The notes below the pieces were generated by a model, which saw only the letters and a program-made list of their open reading frames with translations, had not been told where the DNA came from and ran no database searches. A stretch of 5,708 nt of DNA from an uncultured Clostridia bacterium (GTDB lineage: Bacteria > Bacillota > Clostridia > TANB77 > CAG-508): the NCBI GenBank assembly GCA_947629805.1, contig CANRFE010000078.1:1-5708 (forward strand), read 5' to 3'. The position numbers and the translations under genes were made by a program. Positions 1-4,785 of this stretch are shown piece after piece (the stretch's first letter is position 1; each line of letters opens with the position of its first letter).

Positions 1-377
1 ATATGCCAGTTATTTCAGACCAAGGGCTAGTGGGGCATATTATTTCTGTTACGGACAATACAGCAAAAGTACAAACCATTATTGATACGGCTAGTACGAT
101 TAGTTGTGTTATTACAGCTTCTCGTGACAGAATGATTACAAGAGGAACGATGGAAGAAGATTCTACTCTAAAAGCTACTTTTATTCCAACAGAAGCTACT
201 ATTTTAGAAGGAGATAAAGTAGAAACCTCAGGTCTGGGAGGAATTTATCCAAAAGGAATTCATATAGGTACGATAAAAAAAGTAGTGAACACTAAAAATA
301 TTACAGATCGTTATGCCATGATAGAAACAGCAGTTGACTTTGCTAAATTAGAAACGGTCTTAATTATTACAAATTAG
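1..377 (+). CDS. mreC: Rod shape-determining protein MreC, C-terminal part (5' end outside window)
   Basis: MreC is a membrane-anchored extracytoplasmic scaffold that links the MreB cytoskeleton and MreD to PBP2 during lateral wall synthesis. Only the last 124 or so residues are here. They form the end of the periplasmic-type double beta-barrel domain, with the family-typical opening 'MPVISDQGLVGHI' and the late motif 'TSGLGGIYPKGIHIG', matching the usual MreC pattern of V-T-S-G-L-G-G-x-F/Y-P-x-G-I-x-I-G. The ATG at position 3 is almost certainly internal: in full-length MreC this Met-Pro-Val stretch lies in mid-protein, and the N-terminal membrane helix and coiled coil are missing, so they must lie upstream. 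The stop codon TAG is at 375-377. mreD follows after 22 bases, consistent with co-transcription. The family call is firm, and the true start cannot be seen. Confidence 0.93.
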   Translation, partial: MPVISDQGLVGHIISVTDNTAKVQTIIDTASTISCVITASRDRMITRGTMEEDSTLKATFIPTEATILEGDKVETSGLGGIYPKGIHIGTIKKVVNTKNITDRYAMIETAVDFAKLETVLIITN

Positions 378-385
378 TTTATCAT

Positions 386-390
386 AGGAG
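386..390 (+). promoter_or_regulatory. Ribosome binding site of mreD
   Basis: AGGAG lies 9 bases before the ATG at 400. It falls in the 22-base gap after mreC and fixes the mreD start; no separate promoter is visible in this gap. Confidence 0.8.
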
Positions 391-399
391 ACAAGAAAA

Positions 400-933
400 A
401 TGAAAAAAGCATTTACCATCTTTCTTTTAATAATTAGCTTTTTAATTTTATACTTTCTTCAAGTAAACTTTTTTTCTTGGTTTACCATAGCAGGCGTAAA
501 ACCGAATCTTTTTGTTATTTTTATTTTATTTATTAGTTTATTTGCTGGTATGAAAGTAGGCATTCCATTTGGTATTATAATGGGCTTCTTTTTAGATATT
601 ATTATTGGAAAAAATATTGGAATATCTGCTATTATGTTTGGTATTATTGGTTTTGTGGGAGGATATTTTGATAAAAATTTCTCAAAAGATAGTAGACTAA
701 CTATGATGCTTATGGTTATAGGTAGTACTTGTCTTTTTGAAATAGGGAGTTATGTATTACAAACCGTAGAATTATCTCTTTCCGTAGAAATCGTTCCTTT
801 TCTTCAAATTTTATGGAAAGAAGTTTTATTTAACACCATTTTGACAATTCTTCTATCTCCTCTTATGCAAAAATTAGGTTATAAAATGGAAGATATTTTT
901 AAGGAACAAAAAATTTTAACCAAATATTTTTAA
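400..933 (+). CDS. mreD: Rod shape-determining membrane protein MreD
   Basis: MreD is a small integral membrane protein of the elongasome that works with MreC and PBP2/RodA in side-wall peptidoglycan synthesis. The product has 177 residues, normal for the family. It is almost wholly hydrophobic, with about six membrane segments (roughly residues 4-24, 35-50, 54-70, 74-90, 100-122 and 140-156). Family signs are the 'KPNL' turn at 34-37 before the second helix, and the 'G(F)FLDIIIG' stretch around residues 62-70 with an Asp (D66) within a membrane segment. The start at 400 is supported by AGGAG at 386-390. The protein sits between mreC and mrdA, the usual order. MreD is poorly conserved in sequence, so the call rests on topology, these motifs and context together. 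Confidence 0.93.
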   Translation: MKKAFTIFLLIISFLILYFLQVNFFSWFTIAGVKPNLFVIFILFISLFAGMKVGIPFGIIMGFFLDIIIGKNIGISAIMFGIIGFVGGYFDKNFSKDSRLTMMLMVIGSTCLFEIGSYVLQTVELSLSVEIVPFLQILWKEVLFNTILTILLSPLMQKLGYKMEDIFKEQKILTKYF

Positions 934-953
934 CCATAGTAAAAAACAGTAGT

Positions 954-960
954 AGGAGGT
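954..960 (+). promoter_or_regulatory. Ribosome binding site of mrdA
   Basis: AGGAGGT, a near-perfect Shine-Dalgarno sequence, lies 8 bases before the ATG at 969, in the 35-base gap after mreD. It supports this start, which also places the membrane anchor correctly behind a basic N-terminus. Confidence 0.85.
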
Positions 961-968
961 GTTTTCGT

Positions 969-3092
969 ATGAATACAAGAGATAAGAAAACAAAATTACG
1001 CTATAATTTAGTATCTATTTTTATTTACTTGCTTGGTATTATCTTGCTTATTCAACTATTCAACCTTCAAATTGTACATGGAGAAGAATACAGAGAACAG
1101 TCTAATACAAGGTTAACAAGAGAAAGTACCTTAGAAGCGGCAAGGGGAAATATTTTAGATCAGTCTGGAAATAAATTAGCTACAACACAATTAGGGTATA
1201 GTCTAGAATTATATAAAACCAAAATAGATACACAAACTTTGAACAATACCTTGTTAAAAATGACGCAAATTTTAGAAGCAAATGGGGATGCCTATGTAGA
1301 TTCTTTGCCTATACAAATAGAACCATTTACTTTTACAATAGCAGAAGAGAAGCAAAAACAATGGAAAGAAGAAAATAAAATAGAAGAAAATAAAACAGCA
1401 GAAGAATGTTTTCAAATTTTAAAAGAAAAATATGATATTCGTAATGAAAATATACAAGAAGCACGAAGAATTATGACACTTCGCTATTATATTGCGCAAA
1501 ATGGGTATAGCAGTACAAGATCTGTGGAATTGGCAAGTAATTTAAAAGAAACAACCATTGCCCAGCTAAGTGAGCAAAGCGCAGAATTTCCAGGAATGAA
1601 TATTACAACAAAATCAATTAGAAGTTATCCATCTGGTAGTTTAGCTTCCCATATTTTAGGTTATATTGGAAAAATTGATCCAGAGGAATATAAGCAAAAG
1701 CAAGATCGTTATACCCAAAATGATATTATTGGTAGAATGGGTATAGAATATATTATGGAAGACTACTTAAAAGGTACAAACGGTATTAGACAAATAGACA
1801 TGGCAGTAGATGGAACTATTACAAATGAATATGTGGCACAAGAAGCAATAAGTGGTTATGATGTAATTTTAACTTTAGATGCTAATTTACAACAAGTAAC
1901 AGAAAAAACATTAAAAGAAAACGTACAAGCCATTGCAAATAGCGAAAAAGTAGAAATAACGGGAGCAGCAGCCGTAGTAATGAAAGTAAAAACAGGAGAA
2001 ATTCTAGCTATGGCAAGCTATCCAGATTTTGATCCAAGTGATTTTGTTAGCGGAATTAGTACAGAAAAGTGGAACTATTATACAAAAGAAGAAGAATCGG
2101 CTTATGCAAGAATGCATCCATTTGTAAATCGAGCGATTTCTTCTCCTTCTTCTCCGGGTTCTACCTATAAAATGGTAACAGCCATTACAGGCTTAGAAAC
2201 AGGAGTTATTACTACAAAAGAAAAAATCAATGATGTAGGAATTTACCGTTTTGCTTCAGACTATAATCCAAAGTGTTGGATATATCAGTCTTATGGAAGA
2301 GGACATGGTTACTTAAATGTAACAGATGCTATTATTCATTCTTGTAACTATTTCTTTTATGAAGTAGGAAATAGAGCAGGAATTGATAATTTAGCGAAAT
2401 ATACAAAGGCTTTAGGACTAGGAAAAAAGACGGGAGTAGAGCTGTTAGGAGAAGTAGCAGGTTACGTAGCAAGTCCAGAAACTTCTAAAGCATTAAATGG
2501 AACTTGGACAGGAGGAAATGTGCTATCTGCTGCAATAGGGCAAGAAAATAATAGTTTTACTACTTTACAAATGGCAAAATATACAAGTATGTTAGCCAAT
2601 GGTGGAAACGATATAGATGTAACTATATTAAAAGCAATTGTGGATGGAAATGGGAACGAAATACCAAAAGAACAAATGGAACAATATGTGAAGAATCGTT
2701 TAGGAATGGAAGAAGATACCTCAGAAAAAGTAACCTTTCAGCAGGAAAATTTAAATGCAATTTTAAAAGGAATGCAGGGGGTTACAACAGAATCGGGAGG
2801 AACCGCATATTCTATTTTCAAGAACTTTAACATAGAAGTAGGCGGAAAAACAGGGTCTGCACAAACAGGAAGACAAGATGCAAATGGAAAAAGCATAACC
2901 AATGCTTGGTTTGTAGGGTTTGCGCCATTTGCCAACCCAGAAATAGCAGTGGTTGTCATGATTGAAAATGGACAACATGGAAGTGCAGCAGCAGTTCCAG
3001 CAAGAGATATTATTGCAGAATATTTTGGCATGAATGCAAATAGAGTAACAGAAGATATGAATGCAAAACCAACAACACAAATACAAAATTAA
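969..3092 (+). CDS. mrdA: Penicillin-binding protein 2 (class B, elongasome D,D-transpeptidase)
   Basis: PBP2 cross-links peptidoglycan strands made by its partner RodA during cell elongation; it is anchored in the membrane with its catalytic part outside. The 707-residue product has a basic N-terminus, one membrane helix (about 14-36), and the start of the dimerisation/pedestal domain with the 'ARGNILD' motif (58-64). It then has 'GRMGIE' (255-260), which marks the end of that domain, and a transpeptidase domain from about residue 331 to 685. All three active-site motifs are intact: STYK at 398-401 (catalytic Ser398, Lys401), SCN at 458-460 and KTGS at 627-630. A charged, Glu/Lys-rich stretch around residues 125-160 in the non-catalytic domain makes it somewhat longer than E. 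coli PBP2. The last 20 or so residues are a polar tail. It follows mreD and precedes minC. FtsI/SpoVD-type class B PBPs are the alternative, but the mreCD context favours PBP2 and no PASTA repeats follow the catalytic domain. Confidence 0.96.
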   Translation: MNTRDKKTKLRYNLVSIFIYLLGIILLIQLFNLQIVHGEEYREQSNTRLTRESTLEAARGNILDQSGNKLATTQLGYSLELYKTKIDTQTLNNTLLKMTQILEANGDAYVDSLPIQIEPFTFTIAEEKQKQWKEENKIEENKTAEECFQILKEKYDIRNENIQEARRIMTLRYYIAQNGYSSTRSVELASNLKETTIAQLSEQSAEFPGMNITTKSIRSYPSGSLASHILGYIGKIDPEEYKQKQDRYTQNDIIGRMGIEYIMEDYLKGTNGIRQIDMAVDGTITNEYVAQEAISGYDVILTLDANLQQVTEKTLKENVQAIANSEKVEITGAAAVVMKVKTGEILAMASYPDFDPSDFVSGISTEKWNYYTKEEESAYARMHPFVNRAISSPSSPGSTYKMVTAITGLETGVITTKEKINDVGIYRFASDYNPKCWIYQSYGRGHGYLNVTDAIIHSCNYFFYEVGNRAGIDNLAKYTKALGLGKKTGVELLGEVAGYVASPETSKALNGTWTGGNVLSAAIGQENNSFTTLQMAKYTSMLANGGNDIDVTILKAIVDGNGNEIPKEQMEQYVKNRLGMEEDTSEKVTFQQENLNAILKGMQGVTTESGGTAYSIFKNFNIEVGGKTGSAQTGRQDANGKSITNAWFVGFAPFANPEIAVVVMIENGQHGSAAAVPARDIIAEYFGMNANRVTEDMNAKPTTQIQN

Positions 3093-3102
3093 TACGAAGT
3101 AA

Positions 3103-3108
3103 AAGGAG
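3103..3108 (+). promoter_or_regulatory. Ribosome binding site of minC
   Basis: AAGGAG lies 9 bases before the ATG at 3118, within the 25-base gap after mrdA, and supports this start. No terminator or promoter-like element is seen in the gap, so minC is probably read from the mre transcript. Confidence 0.8.
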
Positions 3109-3117
3109 AAATAAAAA

Positions 3118-3726
3118 ATGAGAAGTAGTATTACCATTCAACTAAAGAAAGATGAAATTTGGATAAAAATTAGTAAAGATGCAGAAGAAGAGAAAATACT
3201 AGAAGACTTAAAAAAGAAGGTAACAGACTTAAAAAAATTATACAAAGAAGAACATACTCCTATTAAAGTAACGGGAAAAGTATTAAAAAACAAGGAAATG
3301 GAAGCAATAGAAGCCATTATCAAAGAAAAAATTGACGTAGAAATACAATTTGAAACGCCAACATCTTTAGGACTACATGGTATTAAAAAAGGATTTTTTC
3401 AAGAAATAAAAGCCTCTGAAACTACTTTTTATAAAGGTTCCTTACGTTCTGGACAAAAAATAGAATTTGAAGGAAGTGTTGTCGTATTAGGAGATGTTAA
3501 TGCAGGAGCAGAAGTCATTGCAGGAGAAAATATTGTCATTATGGGGTTACTAAGGGGACTAGCCCATGCGGGAGCAAAAGGAAATCGAAAAGCAGTTATT
3601 GCAGCCAATGGAATAGATTGTCCACAAATTCGTATAGCAGATAAAATTAAAGAATTTGAGAAAGAAGAAGAAATTCTTGGAAATTATGTGTATGTCAATG
3701 AAAAAGAAGAAATTCTATTAGAATAA
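3118..3726 (+). CDS. minC: Septum site-determining protein MinC
   Basis: MinC blocks FtsZ ring formation away from midcell and is brought to the membrane by MinD. The 202-residue product is a normal length. Residues 1 to about 95 form the variable N-terminal domain that acts on FtsZ filaments. Residues from about 100 onward form the conserved C-terminal beta-helix, with 'GSLRSGQKIEFEGSVVVLGD' at 107-126, followed by 'NAGAEVIAGENI' and 'GLLRGLAHAGAKGN' to about 156. The RSGQ motif (110-113) is intact; in studied MinC proteins this region contacts MinD, which suggests MinD exists elsewhere in the genome. Unlike many clostridial loci, minD does not follow: the gene is closed off by a strong hairpin 6 bases after its stop codon, and the next genes face it. 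The N-terminal domain call rests on position and length, since it is always divergent. Confidence 0.95.
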   Translation: MRSSITIQLKKDEIWIKISKDAEEEKILEDLKKKVTDLKKLYKEEHTPIKVTGKVLKNKEMEAIEAIIKEKIDVEIQFETPTSLGLHGIKKGFFQEIKASETTFYKGSLRSGQKIEFEGSVVVLGDVNAGAEVIAGENIVIMGLLRGLAHAGAKGNRKAVIAANGIDCPQIRIADKIKEFEKEEEILGNYVYVNEKEEILLE

Positions 3727-3731
3727 AGAAG

Positions 3732-3761
3732 AAAAAATAGAGAATACATTCTCTATTTTTT
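3732..3761. terminator. Bidirectional intrinsic terminator between minC and the convergent gene pair
   Basis: AAAAAATAGAGAAT (3732-3745) and ATTCTCTATTTTTT (3748-3761) are perfect 14-base inverted repeats around two bases (AC); in practice the innermost pair opens to a four-base loop. The T run continues to 3763 on the plus strand, and the A run at 3732-3737 gives the matching U tract for minus-strand transcripts. The hairpin can therefore end both the mre-minC operon and the opposing pair. The stem core is GC-poor, as expected in this genome. The minus-strand stop codon (3762-3764) touches the hairpin. Confidence 0.88.
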
Positions 3762-4067
3762 TTAGCTTAAAAGTAATAAAAGTAAAGCAATGTATAAAGA
3801 AGTATCTTTTACTTCTTCTTGGTAAAGAAAAAAAAGTAAAGCAATCAATAATAAATCATCAAAATATAATGTAAGACCAAAGAATTCAAAAGATTCTTCC
3901 TTTGTTGTATTTTCCCATTCCGCTTGAGGAGAATTCTTAGGGGTAGAAGTGTTTGAGGTATTTTTTGAAGAAGAATTTTCGAAATTATGTAAAGTATAAT
4001 TAGGAGAATAATAAGGATAAGGTCTTCGAAATGGGGGAAAACCAAAAAAAGGATAAGGTCTTATCAT
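3762..4067 (-). CDS. Small Pro/Tyr/Phe-rich protein with hydrophobic C-terminus, function unknown
   Basis: I cannot assign a function. The 101-residue product has three parts. Residues 1-24 are rich in Pro, Tyr, Phe and Arg ('RPYPFFGFPPFRRPYPYY'), a composition seen in spore coat-like proteins. Residues 25-60 are polar and rich in Ser, Thr and Asn. Residues 61-101 are hydrophobic, with 'FGLTLYFDDLLLIALLFFLYQEE' in the order helix, acidic turn, then a second helix ending 'LYIALLLLLLS' at the C-terminus. The two hydrophobic parts may form a short membrane hairpin. There is no signal peptide. I have a vague memory of similar C-termini (FG-x-x-L-x-F-DD-hydrophobic) in small hypothetical proteins of Clostridia, but cannot verify it. 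The start at 4067 is preceded by AGGTGG (4080-4085) at 12 bases and overlaps the upstream gene's stop by 4 bases (ATGA), so translation is probably coupled. The stop codon abuts the shared terminator. Confidence 0.8.
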   Translation of the reverse strand: MIRPYPFFGFPPFRRPYPYYSPNYTLHNFENSSSKNTSNTSTPKNSPQAEWENTTKEESFEFFGLTLYFDDLLLIALLFFLYQEEVKDTSLYIALLLLLLS

Positions 4068-4387
4068 TTTGTCTTTTCACCACCTGTAGGGCCTAGATTT
4101 TCTAGGATATTTTCCATGTTGAAAAGTTGAATATATTGATCTACTTTTTGTTTTCTACTGGGCTTTAAATAAGGTTTTAAGGAAAGAAGTAAATTGGATC
4201 TAGGATTATTTTTTTGCTCATTCATTTTTTCCATAATTTGCTTAATTTTTAGTATCGTGTCCATATCAATATTTTGAAATGGATTTCTTGTTTCCTTGTT
4301 TGCATCATGAAAAGAGGTATTGGCTTCAAAAGAAGAAGTAAATTGCTCAAAATTAGGAAAATCGTCTCTATTTACAGTATTCTTCAT
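4064..4387 (-). CDS. Small charged helical protein, function unknown
   Basis: I do not recognise a named family. The 107-residue product is hydrophilic with no signal peptide or membrane segment, so it is probably cytoplasmic or inside a spore. The first 40 residues are polar and look disordered. Residues 42-57 ('MDTILKIKQIMEKMNE') and 63-98 look helical, with the stretch 'PRSNLLLSLKPYLKPSRKQK' (62-81) and then 'VDQYIQLFNMENIL' (82-95). The tail is basic. The Leu-rich, Lys/Arg-spaced 'SLKPYL' helix looks like a conserved protein-interaction segment; a sporulation-related role is a guess. The start at 4387 is well supported by GAGGTGA (4394-4400) 6 bases upstream. The gene is first in a two-gene minus-strand unit, and its stop overlaps the start of the next gene by 4 bases. 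Coding strand, ribosome site and coupling make it a real gene. Confidence 0.82.
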   Translation of the reverse strand: MKNTVNRDDFPNFEQFTSSFEANTSFHDANKETRNPFQNIDMDTILKIKQIMEKMNEQKNNPRSNLLLSLKPYLKPSRKQKVDQYIQLFNMENILENLGPTGGEKTK

Positions 4388-4393
4388 ACACTA

Positions 4394-4400
4394 TCACCTC
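4394..4400 (-). promoter_or_regulatory. Ribosome binding site of the minus-strand gene pair
   Basis: On the minus strand the sequence reads GAGGTGA, 6 bases before the ATG at 4387-4385. It is the best start signal for the 107-residue product. Confidence 0.75.
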
Positions 4401-4411
4401 GTCTATATAGC

Positions 4412-4420
4412 TATTTTATG
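4412..4420 (-). promoter_or_regulatory. Possible sigma-E/sigma-K-like -10 element for the minus-strand pair
   Basis: The minus strand reads CATAAAATA, which fits the CATAnnnTA form of mother-cell sporulation sigma factor -10 sites. A 'TAAC' (minus strand, 4440-4437) lies 16 bases upstream and could stand for the short -35 AC element. Transcription would begin near 4405, just before the ribosome binding site. In an AT-rich genome such a match is easily found by chance, and no better sigma-A site was seen for this unit. Treat it as a candidate only. Confidence 0.25.
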
Positions 4421-4674
4421 CAAGAACTGAAAAAGTGTTACACAAAAATGTAATATTGTAATAAAAATTTAATATGATAGGGAGGAGAAAAGCTTCCGTA
4501 AAAGGAAAACGGCTATATAGGAAAAGGAAAAAACAAAAGCTATTGAAAAAGAAAAAAGAATGTGTAAAAATAGAGAAAAATTTATAATACAGGAGAAATA
4601 TGTCTAATAGAAATAAAGGATTTGGAAAAAACAGGAATTATACATAAAAAGTTTAAAAAATATTAGAAAAATCG

Positions 4675-4703
4675 TTGAAAAATACGAAAAATTGCAGTAT
4701 AAT
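4675..4703 (+). promoter_or_regulatory. Sigma-A promoter of the secreted-protein gene
   Basis: TTGAAA (4675-4680) and TATAAT (4698-4703) are separated by exactly 17 bases. This is a perfect -10 and a five-of-six -35, so it should be a strong housekeeping promoter. Transcription would start near 4710, giving an untranslated leader of about 75 bases before the ATG at 4786. Confidence 0.82.
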
Positions 4704-4771
4704 ATAAATTAGCGGAAAAATTATTCGTTTTCTTTTTGAGAAAATTTTTAAGATAATAAGATAAAAAAAGT

Positions 4772-4777
4772 AGGAGG
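4772..4777 (+). promoter_or_regulatory. Ribosome binding site of the secreted-protein gene
   Basis: AGGAGG, a consensus Shine-Dalgarno site, lies 8 bases before the ATG at 4786. With the signal peptide that begins immediately after, it fixes the start of this gene. Confidence 0.85.
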
Positions 4778-4785
4778 AATTTTCT

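Larger units (their letters stand above)
4388..4785. other. Purine-rich divergent intergenic region
   Basis: About 400 bases with no convincing long gene separate the minus-strand pair from the secreted-protein gene. The plus strand from about 4480 to 4700 is dominated by A and G with few C, unlike the coding regions. Contents seen are: start signals for the minus-strand pair (4394-4420); repeated GTAAT-like elements (4436-4463); a short CCGT/ACGG stem (4496-4499 with 4509-4512, 9-base loop); an isolated TATAAT at 4583-4588 with no matching -35; a 15-codon possible ORF at 4600-4647; and a strong sigma-A promoter (4675-4703) with a leader of about 75 bases. The leader holds a weak AT hairpin (TTTTCT 4728-4733 with AGAAAA 4739-4744). 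I do not recognise a riboswitch consensus or RNA gene here. Confidence 0.6.

Noticed and set aside
3..5. ATG at position 3 as the true start of mreC
   Set aside because: No ribosome site can be seen, and the translated part corresponds to mid-protein of MreC; the membrane anchor and coiled coil must be upstream of the window.
2738..3137. Minus-strand open frames opposite the end of mrdA (2738-3031 and 2763-3137)
   Set aside because: They lie antisense to the conserved transpeptidase domain with its KTGS motif, their products have odd Cys/Phe/Pro-rich compositions, and no ribosome site supports them.
3138..3323. Minus-strand open frame opposite minC
   Set aside because: It is the complement of the Lys/Glu-rich N-terminal part of MinC, which yields a Ser/Phe-rich product by codon mirror; there is no independent support.
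3797..3817. Perfect 8-base inverted repeat AAGAAGTA...TACTTCTT with a five-base loop
   Set aside because: It lies inside the coding sequence of the 101-residue protein, lacks a T tract in either direction and is made of common codons, so chance is the best explanation.
3845..4045. Second minus-strand frame inside the 101-residue protein gene
   Set aside because: It is an out-of-frame shadow of the same strand, lacks its own ribosome site and does not use the coupled ATGA start.
4496..4512. CCGT/ACGG stem considered as a c-di-GMP or other riboswitch piece
   Set aside because: The conserved core sequences of known riboswitch classes were not found around it, the stem is only four pairs, and it lies upstream of the mapped promoter.
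4583..4588. TATAAT as a second promoter for the secreted-protein gene
   Set aside because: The 17-base-upstream position reads ATGTGT, a poor -35; the TTGAAA at 4543 is 34 bases away. The promoter at 4675-4703 is far better.
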